DNA of 64,000 bases from Paenibacillus sp. Marseille-Q4541 (GTDB lineage: Bacteria; Bacillota; Bacilli; Paenibacillales; Paenibacillaceae): positions 123,218 to 187,217 of the forward strand of contig NZ_JAGXCY010000008.1 of the NCBI RefSeq assembly GCF_018310695.1, read 5' to 3'. The stretch's first letter is position 1. Each line of letters starts with the position of its first letter. Shown here one piece after another: positions 44,720 through 52,614 of the stretch. The translations under genes were made by a program, and so were the position numbers. The notes beneath the pieces are model-generated. The model searched no databases, had not been told where the DNA came from, and was given only the letters and a program-made list of their open reading frames with translations.

Positions 44720-45925
44720 ATGCTGCAAAAGTTTAAAAAGATGGATGCGCCCATACTAATGATCATCTTTATGTTAATGATCATCAGTATTGTATGTCTG
44801 TATAGCTCAACCCATGGTACAAAGTTTGAAGGACATCATATTAAGATGTTAGCCTTCTATGTACTTGGATTTGGAGCTGTGTTCGCCATAACATTGGTAG
44901 ATTACAGATTGCTTGTTAAATATGCGCTTTATATTTATTTCTTTGGGTTGCTCACTCTTTTGGCTGCTAATTTCTTTGGGGGAAATATAAATAACGCATC
45001 AGGCTGGATCAATCTCGGTGTGTTTTCCATCCAACCTGCCGAGTTATTCAAGCTGGTCTTGATTATTTTCCTGGCTTCGGTACTGATCAAAAGAGGCAAG
45101 GCCAAACTAGAGTTTTGGAGAGATGTAGTTCCCATTGGCCTCATGACCTTTGTTCCATTTTCCTTCGTTATGCTTCAGAATGACCTCGGGAATGCGATGG
45201 CCTATGTGGTGATTTTAATTGGACTGCTATGGATCGGTAATATCAAAGCTTCCCATGCCTTGATCGGATTTGTCATTATTGCCGTAGTTGTGGGCGGGGG
45301 AATTAAGCTCTATACGGTGTATCATGATTCTATTTATGATTATTTAGATAAAATCGGACGTGCCCATTGGGCAGAGCGGTTTGATCCATGGCTCGTGCCG
45401 GAAAAAGCAACAGCGAAAGCTTCTTGGCATACCGATAATGCCAAACTTGCGATTGGTTCTGGGGGGATTACGGGGAAAGGGTTTATGGAAGGAACTTCGG
45501 TTCAATCCGGACGTGTTCCCTATACGTATTCAGATTCCATTTTTGTACTGATCGCTGAGGAATTTGGTTTCGTTGGATCGTCGGTGCTGCTCCTGTTGTA
45601 TTTCATATTGATTCATAGGATGATCCTGATTGCTCTAGAGAGCAAAGAACGAGCAGGACCCTATATTATCGTCGGTATTGTCTCGATGTATTTGTACCAG
45701 GTATTTGAGAATATTGGTGCATTCATTGGCCTCATGCCGCTGACAGGGATTACACTGCCTTTTATTAGTTACGGAGGTACATCACTACTCATTAATATGG
45801 CGAGTATCGGGCTCATTATGAGTATTAAGGTACACGGTCAAGAGGTGGATGATGACATCCTTGCTCCCGCTTCAGGGGATCAGAAGAAGAGAAGTGCTTT
45901 TGGGCGCAAGCAAGCTAAAGCGTAA
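44720..45925 (+). CDS. SEDS-family peptidoglycan glycosyltransferase (RodA/FtsW/SpoVE)
   Basis: A 401-residue, ten-helix membrane protein that polymerises lipid II, working with a class B penicillin-binding protein. Signatures: GWINLGVFSIQPAELFKL after helix 4, RFDPWLVPEK in the large extracytoplasmic loop, and FENIGAFIGLMPLTGITLPFISYGGTSLLINMASIGL near the end. The closest resemblance is to RodA (elongation), but FtsW or SpoVE paralogues cannot be excluded. GGGGGACGG precedes the ATG. The cytoplasmic tail is basic. It is monocistronic. Confidence 0.9.
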   Translation: MLQKFKKMDAPILMIIFMLMIISIVCLYSSTHGTKFEGHHIKMLAFYVLGFGAVFAITLVDYRLLVKYALYIYFFGLLTLLAANFFGGNINNASGWINLGVFSIQPAELFKLVLIIFLASVLIKRGKAKLEFWRDVVPIGLMTFVPFSFVMLQNDLGNAMAYVVILIGLLWIGNIKASHALIGFVIIAVVVGGGIKLYTVYHDSIYDYLDKIGRAHWAERFDPWLVPEKATAKASWHTDNAKLAIGSGGITGKGFMEGTSVQSGRVPYTYSDSIFVLIAEEFGFVGSSVLLLLYFILIHRMILIALESKERAGPYIIVGIVSMYLYQVFENIGAFIGLMPLTGITLPFISYGGTSLLINMASIGLIMSIKVHGQEVDDDILAPASGDQKKRSAFGRKQAKA

Positions 45926-45933
45926 GCGTAAAT

Positions 45934-45954
45934 CCTTGTTTACGGAAAACAAGG
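45934..45954 (+). other. Short perfect hairpin after the SEDS gene
   Basis: CCTTGTTT-ACGGA-AAACAAGG, an eight-base perfect stem with a five-base loop, nine bases past the stop and without a T tract. It may protect the transcript 3' end or assist the terminator at 46007-46033. Confidence 0.45.
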
Positions 45955-46006
45955 AGTAGATGGTATTTATCAAAAATGGAAGCATGATCACGATGAGACT
46001 CTTTAT

Positions 46007-46033
46007 GAAGAGATCGGGATCTGCTTCTTTTTT
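46007..46033 (+). terminator. Intrinsic terminator after the SEDS gene
   Basis: GAAGAGAT-CGGG-ATCT-G-CTTC with one bulged G, followed by six T residues. Confidence 0.65.
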
Positions 46034-46153
46034 ATAGGCTTCGTTAATTCTATAAATCTATGAGTAGTTTTCAAAAAAAGAGATTTGCTAGGTTTAACTC
46101 TATCAACTCCCGGACATAATGATAGACATCAAGGGTTCGAGGGGGAGAAGAAC

Positions 46154-46804
46154 ATGCGGAAGAGTATAAAGCAGTTTTTCATGATCGTGGCGTGCATGAT
46201 GATTGTCATGATGAGTTGGGAAGGTCAAAAGTCAGACGCAGCCATACACCAAGCGCTAATTCCGCACGATTCGATCCGGTTACGGATTCTCGCGAATTCC
46301 GATATGCCTCACGACCAGCTGGTCAAAAGAGAGATCCGGGATGCAGTGGTAATGCAAATGAATGAATGGGTTCCAGCACTAGCTGATCCTCATAGTCTGG
46401 AAGAAGCAAGAACGATGGTTCGTGGACACCTGCCGGAGCTGAATAAGCTGGTAGGCAAAGAGTTAAAAGCTCGCGGGCTAGATTACAACTATAATGTGGA
46501 ACTTGCGACGGTTCCTTTTCCAACGAAGATGTATGGCAAACTGATCTATCCTGCCGGAGATTATGAAGCAGTAAGGATTACCCTTGGCAAAGGGGAAGGA
46601 CAAAACTGGTGGTGCGTGTTATTCCCTCCTCTATGTTTTGTTGGTGGTAAAAGTGGAGATGTAGCTGAGAATAATGTGACAGCAAACGCAGAACAGACGG
46701 GGGCGGCAGCGGGAAATGAGAGTGCTTCTGAGCCTGAAGTCCGATTCTTCCTATGGGATATGTTGGTGAAAGCGTGGGATTGGGTTGGAAGTGTTGTAGC
46801 ATAA
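46154..46804 (+). CDS. spoIIR: Stage II sporulation protein R
   Basis: A 216-residue secreted signalling protein made in the forespore; it crosses into the intermembrane space and triggers SpoIIGA to process pro-sigma-E in the mother cell. N-terminal signal/anchor (about residues 5-24), then the conserved HDSIRLRILANSDMPHDQLVKREIRDAV block and WWCVLFPPLCFV. The C-terminal part (about 165-190) is a variable N, A, G and E-rich linker before a last amphipathic helix. The start at 46154 is fixed by GAGGGGGAG. Its presence shows the organism forms endospores. Confidence 0.92.
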   Translation: MRKSIKQFFMIVACMMIVMMSWEGQKSDAAIHQALIPHDSIRLRILANSDMPHDQLVKREIRDAVVMQMNEWVPALADPHSLEEARTMVRGHLPELNKLVGKELKARGLDYNYNVELATVPFPTKMYGKLIYPAGDYEAVRITLGKGEGQNWWCVLFPPLCFVGGKSGDVAENNVTANAEQTGAAAGNESASEPEVRFFLWDMLVKAWDWVGSVVA

Positions 46805-46927
46805 TTGTAATAGAACATAATTGAACATGATGGAATTTCAAAAAAATATCTGCCCTCATTCAACTCATCATATATAGAAATACAAATAGATAGAAATATA
46901 GACCTAAACGGAAAACGATAGGAATTG

Positions 46928-46936
46928 TGCTATAAT
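46928..46936 (+). promoter_or_regulatory. Extended -10 promoter of ywlC
   Basis: TGCTATAAT matches the extended -10 consensus (TGnTATAAT); no good -35 is visible, as is usual for this class. Confidence 0.5.
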
Positions 46937-46974
46937 ATACGATAATTAATGATATGAGACTGGATGATAACCAC

Positions 46975-48135
46975 ATGTGTAATGAAAAGAAGGTTGTAAC
47001 TCGGATCTGGGACGTGACTTCTTTGAGCCGAGATGAACTTGAACTTGCTAATGGACAATCCTTACAGCAATCTATAATTGAGGAACAAAATGATAACGAG
47101 ACAATGGAACACTTGAAGGTAGCTGCACAGCTGCTCCAGGAAGGTTCCATTGTTGCGTTTCCTACGGAAACGGTGTACGGGCTCGGAGCTGATGCAAGAA
47201 ATACCACCGCAGTTGAGGCCGTATTCGCGGCAAAGGGTAGACCTTCCGACAACCCGCTCATTGTTCATATTGCTGACAGGAAACAGCTGGACGCTTTTAC
47301 GGAACAAGTGAATGATTTATCTAACAAGTTAATGGATACATTTTGGCCGGGGCCCCTTACCCTAATTCTCCCGCTAAAAGAGCAGACGTTATCTGAGAAG
47401 GTTACGGCAGGGCTGGATACAGTAGGTGTGCGTATGCCAGATCATCCTGTTGCACTGAAACTGATTGCAGCTGCGGATTGCCCGATTGCCGCTCCGAGTG
47501 CAAATCGTTCAGGGCGTCCAAGTCCTACGACGGCTTCTCATGTACAGGAAGATCTGATGGGACGTATCGCTGGGATTGTAGACGGTGGACCTACAGGAGT
47601 CGGTGTAGAGTCTACGGTTGTACAGGCACATCATGATGGGACGGTCACGATTCTAAGGCCTGGCGGCATTACAGCGGAACAGCTTGGCGAGGTCGCCGCT
47701 AAGGTACAACTGGACCCCGGCCTAGCCATAGACTCCGGGTCAGCTGCTTCAATCCCTGCGCCTCGCTCGCCAGGGATGAAGTACACACATTACGCTCCCA
47801 AAGGGGAACTTTGCGTAGTACAAGGATCGCCAAATGCAGTTTCCGCGTATGTTAACGGCGCACTGGAAGAAGCGGCACAGCGCGGAGAACGAACGGCGGT
47901 GCTTGCTTTCAGCGAGCACTTGCATCTCTACCGCGCAGACGCTGTTTATTCTCTCGGCAGTCTAGACCGACTTGCCGAAGGAGCCCATCGTCTATATGCT
48001 GCCTTGCGTAGCTGTGACGAAATCGGTGCCTCGGTCCTGTATGCCGAGGCATGTCCCCGCAATGGTCTTGGCGATGCGATTATGAATCGCTTGCTGAAAG
48101 CAGCCGGCCATCGGATTATTCATATAGCAGAATAA
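46975..48135 (+). CDS. ywlC: L-threonylcarbamoyladenylate synthase (TsaC/Sua5/YwlC)
   Basis: A 386-residue enzyme making threonylcarbamoyl-AMP from threonine, bicarbonate and ATP for the t6A37 tRNA modification. The N-terminal YrdC domain (about 45-235) has the FPTETVYGLGADA and KGRPSDNPLIVHI substrate-site motifs, SANRSGRPSPT and a VESTVV strand. The C-terminal Sua5 domain (about 265-386) follows a Ser/Pro/Ala linker with the SPGMKYTHYAPKGEL junction. The ATG at 46975 is preferred since an in-frame ATG at 46954 lies too close to the predicted transcription start; ribosome sites are weak for both. Confidence 0.92.
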   Translation: MCNEKKVVTRIWDVTSLSRDELELANGQSLQQSIIEEQNDNETMEHLKVAAQLLQEGSIVAFPTETVYGLGADARNTTAVEAVFAAKGRPSDNPLIVHIADRKQLDAFTEQVNDLSNKLMDTFWPGPLTLILPLKEQTLSEKVTAGLDTVGVRMPDHPVALKLIAAADCPIAAPSANRSGRPSPTTASHVQEDLMGRIAGIVDGGPTGVGVESTVVQAHHDGTVTILRPGGITAEQLGEVAAKVQLDPGLAIDSGSAASIPAPRSPGMKYTHYAPKGELCVVQGSPNAVSAYVNGALEEAAQRGERTAVLAFSEHLHLYRADAVYSLGSLDRLAEGAHRLYAALRSCDEIGASVLYAEACPRNGLGDAIMNRLLKAAGHRIIHIAE

Positions 48136-48207
48136 TCATATCCGGCATGTTTCCATTCTTGTCCGCATATCGTGTACAAGAATGCTGTGGACATGGGGGT
48201 ATGAACA

Positions 48208-48768
48208 ATGTTGGATGCTTCTGCTCAGTGGGGCCAACTCATTACCATTTTAATAATGGCGGTGGCTTTGGGCTTGGATGCATTTTCTCTCGGAATCGGA
48301 ATTGGCATGAAGGGGATTCGTTTATTGCACGTGCTGCGTATGAGCATTTTGATCGCGGTATTTCACGTCCTAATGCCACTGATTGGATTTTATGCTGGGG
48401 AGTATTTTAGTTCTTTGCTCGGACAAGTTACATCATATGTAGCTGGGGGGCTATTACTATTACTGGGTGCTCATATGATCTTTAATGCTTTTCGTTCCGG
48501 TGAGACAAGTTTTATGGATCATCGTACGTTTATAGGTACACTTATGTTTGCGTTTAGTGTAAGCATTGATTCATTTTCCGTCGGTGTTACGCTTGGAATG
48601 TTCCGGACCGATTTGTGGCTCACGTTATTTGCTTTTGGACTCTGTGGATTTTTGATGTCCGTTGTGGGTCTGTTAATCGGCAGAAGAGTAAATCGTAATA
48701 TGGGAGAGTACGGTGAGGCCGTAGGAGGCGCCATATTACTCGCTTTTGGTCTTTTGTTTATTTTCTGA
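48208..48768 (+). CDS. mntP: Putative manganese efflux pump (MntP family, YwlD-like)
   Basis: 186 residues, six membrane helices in two repeated halves. The signature Asp residues lie in ALGLDAFSLGIGIGMKG (helix 1) and its inverted repeat SVSIDSFSVGVTLGMF (helix 4), the metal path of MntP. The family exports Mn2+ to prevent toxicity. GGGGGT precedes the ATG. It lies between ywlC and ywlE as ywlD does in B. subtilis. No yybP-ykoY manganese riboswitch was recognised upstream. Confidence 0.88.
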   Translation: MLDASAQWGQLITILIMAVALGLDAFSLGIGIGMKGIRLLHVLRMSILIAVFHVLMPLIGFYAGEYFSSLLGQVTSYVAGGLLLLLGAHMIFNAFRSGETSFMDHRTFIGTLMFAFSVSIDSFSVGVTLGMFRTDLWLTLFAFGLCGFLMSVVGLLIGRRVNRNMGEYGEAVGGAILLAFGLLFIF

Positions 48769-48772
48769 TACG

Positions 48773-48835
48773 GATGCTTTCACCTAATATGCAGAGGTTT
48801 TTAATCCTCCGTTTTGCATATTAGATGAAAGCATC
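48773..48835. repeat. 21-base near-perfect inverted repeat between mntP and ywlE
   Basis: Bases 48773-48793 pair with 48815-48835 with a single mismatch, and GAGG / CCTC (48794-48797 and 48806-48809) continue the stem into the loop. There is no T tract after the right arm. It could be a weak terminator, an mRNA-stability hairpin or a palindromic repeat element. It begins just five bases after the mntP stop. Confidence 0.7.
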
Positions 48836-48907
48836 TTACAATAGAAATCATCTCCTGATGATGGGGAATGATCTATATAGGCTACATGGCCCTGTGGAGG
48901 TGACGAG

Positions 48908-49480
48908 ATGAAACATATTTTATTTATTTGTACTGGTAATACATGCCGAAGTCCTATGGCTGAAGGGCTACTACGAAAAGCAGCGAAAGAACGAGGGATA
49001 TCTCTTTCGGTTCGCTCTGCCGGTGTTGCAGCGACAGATGGAAGTGCCATTTCACGTCACGCCAAGGCGGTGCTTCAGGATCATAATGTCCATGATGTGA
49101 TCACTTCGTCCTCGCTTACGTCCGAACATGTGGAGTGGGCAGATCTTATTTTGACTTTAACCGGCTCACATAAGCAGCATGTGCTACATTACTTCCCAAA
49201 TGCTGCAGACCGGATCTATACCCTGAAGGAATATGCAGAAGACGACATCAAAGTTCTTGAGGATCTCAAGGAGAGGGACCGTTTGTACGCGGAATGGGAA
49301 ATGAAACGCGCACTTGGCCAAGAGACAGAACCTTTTGACCGCCAGCGTATTATTGAGATACAGCAGCGGATACCAAGTTTTGATATCTCGGATCCATTTG
49401 GTGGAAGCAGGGAAGATTACGATGTAACGGCAGCAGAAATACGCGCAGCTGTGGAAAGAGTGCTGGATAAGCTGCGATAA
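48908..49480 (+). CDS. ywlE: Low-molecular-weight protein phosphatase (arginine phosphatase YwlE-like)
   Basis: 190 residues. The phosphatase loop CTGNTCRS (Cys8 nucleophile, Arg14) opens the protein and the general acid is the Asp of SDPFGG near residue 160. The Thr in the loop (C-T-G-N-T) is the feature linked to phospho-arginine specificity in YwlE, which opposes the McsB kinase. The protein is about 40 residues longer than B. subtilis YwlE; the extra residues form a charged helical insert (about 118-152, LKERDRLYAEWEMKR) before the acid loop. GGAGGTGA precedes the ATG. Confidence 0.88.
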   Translation: MKHILFICTGNTCRSPMAEGLLRKAAKERGISLSVRSAGVAATDGSAISRHAKAVLQDHNVHDVITSSSLTSEHVEWADLILTLTGSHKQHVLHYFPNAADRIYTLKEYAEDDIKVLEDLKERDRLYAEWEMKRALGQETEPFDRQRIIEIQQRIPSFDISDPFGGSREDYDVTAAEIRAAVERVLDKLR

Positions 49481-49515
49481 GGATATATTTTTTACAGTGA
49501 AACGTTCATAAATGG

Positions 49516-49544
49516 TTGATTTCTAACATGCGATGTTCTATGAT
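49516..49544 (+). promoter_or_regulatory. Promoter upstream of the ZTP riboswitch
   Basis: TTGATT (49516-49521) and TATGAT (49539-49544) with exact 17-base spacing, 23 bases before the aptamer. Confidence 0.6.
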
Positions 49545-49566
49545 GAAATGGAATATTAAGTAGATT

Positions 49567-49685
49567 CTGGTGTAACTGGCGACGAGTGTGGATTAAACCA
49601 CGATGGAGCACCGGAAATATCGGCCGGTCGCCTGGGCAAAAGAGCAATTCTGTGCGTAACTTTACGTGCAGACTGCTCTTTTTTC
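49567..49685 (+). ncRNA. ZTP (pfl) riboswitch with intrinsic terminator
   Basis: The aptamer (about 49567-49638) carries the conserved ACTGGCG at 49575-49581, a GTGG-ATTAAA-CCAC hairpin, GGAGC, an ACCGG / CCGGT stem, and the invariant GTCGCCTGGGC near its 3' end, all marks of the pfl motif that senses ZTP/ZMP when 10-formyl-THF is short. The adjoining hairpin AAAGAGCA...TGCTCTTTT (49638-49685) with a T tract is the terminator; ligand binding is expected to relieve it. In other Bacillota this class controls glyA, folD, fhs and purH, which fits glyA two genes downstream here. Confidence 0.93.
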
Positions 49686-49706
49686 GTCTTTCGTCATTTT
49701 TTTCGT

Positions 49707-49770
49707 TATAATGGATGAAAAAAGGGCGAGACGAACTTACCTTTGATGTTCGTTCATTAGCAACGCCCTT
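49707..49770 (+). promoter_or_regulatory. Second leader element: -10-like TATAAT and a 49-base hairpin before ywlG
   Basis: After the riboswitch terminator a TATAAT (49707-49712) is followed by a two-part hairpin: AAGGGCG (49722-49728) with CGCCCTT (49764-49770), and ACGAAC (49731-49736) with GTTCGT (49748-49753). It has no T tract. It could be a second promoter with a structured 5' end that bypasses the riboswitch. Confidence 0.4.
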
Positions 49771-49824
49771 ACCTTTTGGCGATAATAAGCCTGTGCTAGT
49801 TCAAAGAAGGGAAGGATGAAGGCG

Positions 49825-50421
49825 ATGGATCAACATAAGCCTGCCTCGGGATGGCATGAGTTTGGACAGCACACCGCAGAAATATTGAGAGAACTCGCAG
49901 ATGCGGGCAATCTCGGTCCTGGAAACATCGTAGTTGTCGGTACCAGCACTAGTGAAGTAGCCGGCAAACGAATTGGTACAGGCGGTGCTTTGGAAATTGC
50001 CCAGTCCTTACTTCAGGGTATTAACGAGGTGAAAGAAGCATTTGGTTTTGAAGTAGTATTTCAGTGTTGTGAGCATCTGAACCGAGCGCTAGTCATGGAA
50101 AGAAAGTTGCTTTTGCAACTTGGTCTTACGGAAGTTTCTGCTGTACCCGTTCCAAAAGCAGGGGGTTCAATGGCAGCTGCAGCGTACCTTTCTTTAAAAG
50201 AGCCGTGTCTAGCTGAAACCATAGAAGCCCATGCGGGAATCGATATTGGAGAAACACTGATTGGTATGCATTTGCGTAGAGTGGCAGTACCTTATCGTAC
50301 CCAAAGGCGATATATTGGTGAGGCTCGCGTAACAACAGCCATTACAAGGCCAAAGCTTATCGGTGGTGAACGTGCAGTGTATCAGGTGGAGACATCAAGC
50401 AATATCTCAACATGTGATTAA
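49825..50421 (+). CDS. ywlG: YwlG/TIGR01440 family protein of unknown function
   Basis: A 198-residue soluble protein of the DUF436/TIGR01440 family, found next to glyA, upp or rpiB across Bacillota. Conserved features: NIVVVGTSTSEVAGKRIGTGGALEIA, FQCCEHLNRALVME and AGIDIGETLIGMHLRRVAVP. No biochemical role is established. The second ATG (49825) is used because AAGGGAAGG lies directly against the first one. The usual neighbour rpiB (ywlF) is absent between ywlE and ywlG. It shares the ZTP riboswitch leader with glyA. Confidence 0.85.
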   Translation: MDQHKPASGWHEFGQHTAEILRELADAGNLGPGNIVVVGTSTSEVAGKRIGTGGALEIAQSLLQGINEVKEAFGFEVVFQCCEHLNRALVMERKLLLQLGLTEVSAVPVPKAGGSMAAAAYLSLKEPCLAETIEAHAGIDIGETLIGMHLRRVAVPYRTQRRYIGEARVTTAITRPKLIGGERAVYQVETSSNISTCD

Positions 50422-50463
50422 CTTTTTTTAATATTATTTTATTTCTTAGGAGGAATTATCGTT

Positions 50464-51711
50464 ATGGAACAACTGCGTAAAAGTGACCCTGCTGTACTGG
50501 AAGCGATGGGACTGGAACTGAAACGTCAGCAAAATAACATCGAATTGATCGCATCGGAGAACATTGTATCGGAGGCTGTTATCGAAGCGATGGGCTCTGT
50601 ACTTACTAACAAATATGCAGAAGGTTACCCAGGCAAACGCTACTATGGCGGTTGTGAACATGTGGATATCGTAGAAGATATCGCTCGTGATCGTGCAAAA
50701 GAGTTGTTTGGTGCCGAGCATGTTAACGTTCAGCCTCATTCCGGTGCACAAGCGAACATGGCTGTGTATCTGGCTGCACTGAAACCAGGCGATACCGTTC
50801 TTGGTATGAATCTGGCGCACGGTGGTCATCTTACGCACGGTAGCCCAGTAAACGCTTCCGGTCTTTTGTATAACTTCGTAGCTTACGGTGTACAAGAAGA
50901 TTCGTTCCGAATTGATTACGATGATATCCGTAAAGCGGCATTTAAACATCGCCCTAAAATGATCGTTGCTGGTGCGAGCGCTTATCCGCGTACGATTGAT
51001 TTTGAAGCGATTGCCAAAATTGCGCATGACGTTGGTGCGTTGTTCATGGTAGATATGGCTCATATTGCAGGTCTTGTGGCTGCTGGCCTTCATCCAAATC
51101 CAGTTCCACATGCACACTTTGTTACGACAACTACGCACAAAACCCTTCGTGGGCCACGTGGTGGTATGATTCTTACAACGAAAGCTTGGGCAGCTGCGAT
51201 TGATAAAGCAGTATTCCCTGGTTCCCAAGGCGGTCCTTTGATGCACGTCATTGCTGCTAAAGCTGTAGCATTGGGAGAAGCGCTGCAACCGTCATTCAAG
51301 ACATATGCTCAGAACGTTGTGAAAAATGCACAGGTGCTCGCAGAAACATTAATTTCTGAAGGTCTGAATATTGTTTCTGGCGGAACGGATAACCATTTGA
51401 TGCTTATTGATACACGTAGCGTAAACATTACTGGAAAAGAGGCAGAACACGTTCTCGATTCCATTGGTATTACAGTGAACAAAAATGCAATTCCATTTGA
51501 CCCGACGAGTCCTTTTGTAACAAGTGGTATTCGTATTGGTACTCCAGCTGCCACTTCCCGTGGTATGGATGAAGCAGCTATGGTGGAGATTGGTCAGATC
51601 ATTGCTAAGACACTTAAAAACGCTAAAGATGCAGCTGTTCTTGAAGAAGCTAAACGTCAAGTTACAGCGCTAACGGATAAATTCCCGCTTTACCCTGAAC
51701 TGAAGTACTAA
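50464..51711 (+). CDS. glyA: Serine hydroxymethyltransferase
   Basis: A 415-residue PLP enzyme that interconverts serine and glycine while loading 5,10-methylene-THF, a main source of one-carbon units for purine and thymidylate synthesis. The PLP Lys is Lys226 in [16 protein letters not shown]-terminal [11 protein letters not shown] and YYGGCEHVD are family marks. AGGAGGAAT precedes the ATG. It lies 42 bases after ywlG and is the likely target of the ZTP riboswitch, which senses a folate/purine imbalance. Confidence 0.97.
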   Translation: MEQLRKSDPAVLEAMGLELKRQQNNIELIASENIVSEAVIEAMGSVLTNKYAEGYPGKRYYGGCEHVDIVEDIARDRAKELFGAEHVNVQPHSGAQANMAVYLAALKPGDTVLGMNLAHGGHLTHGSPVNASGLLYNFVAYGVQEDSFRIDYDDIRKAAFKHRPKMIVAGASAYPRTIDFEAIAKIAHDVGALFMVDMAHIAGLVAAGLHPNPVPHAHFVTTTTHKTLRGPRGGMILTTKAWAAAIDKAVFPGSQGGPLMHVIAAKAVALGEALQPSFKTYAQNVVKNAQVLAETLISEGLNIVSGGTDNHLMLIDTRSVNITGKEAEHVLDSIGITVNKNAIPFDPTSPFVTSGIRIGTPAATSRGMDEAAMVEIGQIIAKTLKNAKDAAVLEEAKRQVTALTDKFPLYPELKY

Positions 51712-51770
51712 AATTTCGTTTTTTTTCCCATACTGAGAATTAGCTTTCGTTGGCTATTTCTTAACAAATG

Positions 51771-51806
51771 GACCGAAGCTGCTTTTTTGTAGTTTCGGTC
51801 TTTTTT
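51771..51806 (+). terminator. Intrinsic terminator after glyA
   Basis: GACCGAAGCT pairs with AGTTTCGGTC (one mismatch-type pair) followed by six T residues. Confidence 0.85.
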
Positions 51807-51863
51807 GGTTGATGTTCCGAAGCTGTCACGGTTATAGGTGTAATTTGAGGATAGGGAATGATA

Positions 51864-51872
51864 TAATATACA
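51864..51872 (+). promoter_or_regulatory. Extended -10 promoter of upp
   Basis: A TGATATAAT element, about 85 bases upstream of the upp ATG, matches the extended -10 form. No strong -35 is visible. Confidence 0.5.
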
Positions 51873-51955
51873 GGATTTATCGACAGGATTGTTTCTATGA
51901 TCAGAAACTACTCTAGATTGGTAATGGAAGAAGAACCTACCGGAGGGACATAACA

Positions 51956-52585
51956 ATGGGAAAATTGGTGGTATGTGATCACCCGTTGATTCAACACAAA
52001 TTGACAATTATTCGTGACAAGAGCACGAACACAAAGGATTTTCGCGAACTTGTAGATGAAGTAGCAACTTTAATGGCTTACGAAATTACACGTGATATTC
52101 CACTCGAAACAATAACAGTACAAACACCTGTTGCAGAGACAGATGGAAAAGTAATCTCAGGCCGTATGCTGGGATTGATACCGATTCTTCGTGCAGGTCT
52201 TGGTATGCTTGATGGCGTAGTGAAACTCATTCCGGCGGCAAAAGTAGGACACGTAGGTCTGTTCCGTGATCCAGAAACATTGCAACCAGTTGAATACTAT
52301 ACGAAGCTTCCGACTGACGTAACAGAGCGTGAGCTTATCGTGATTGACCCGATGCTGGCGACAGGTGGTTCTGCCATCGAGGCTATTAATGTACTGAAGA
52401 AGCGCGGTTGTACTCAAATTAAGATGATGAACTTAATTGCTGCGCCAGAAGGCGTGAAGGCCGTTCAGGATGCACACCCAGACGTAGATATTTATGTTGC
52501 GGCTATGGATGAGCGCTTGGATGAGCATGGTTATATCATTCCAGGTCTTGGTGATGCGGGTGACCGTTTGTACGGCACCAAATAA
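51956..52585 (+). CDS. upp: Uracil phosphoribosyltransferase
   Basis: A 209-residue pyrimidine salvage enzyme that joins uracil to PRPP to give UMP. The PRPP loop V129-I-D-P-M-L-A-T-G-G138 and the uracil-binding [19 protein letters not shown]-terminus are intact. The ribosome site GGAGGGACATAACA precedes the ATG. In B. subtilis upp also follows glyA; here they are separated by a terminator and a promoter. Confidence 0.97.
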   Translation: MGKLVVCDHPLIQHKLTIIRDKSTNTKDFRELVDEVATLMAYEITRDIPLETITVQTPVAETDGKVISGRMLGLIPILRAGLGMLDGVVKLIPAAKVGHVGLFRDPETLQPVEYYTKLPTDVTERELIVIDPMLATGGSAIEAINVLKKRGCTQIKMMNLIAAPEGVKAVQDAHPDVDIYVAAMDERLDEHGYIIPGLGDAGDRLYGTK

Positions 52586-52614
52586 CAAATCGGCATAAAA
52601 GGGGCTCTTAAGTA

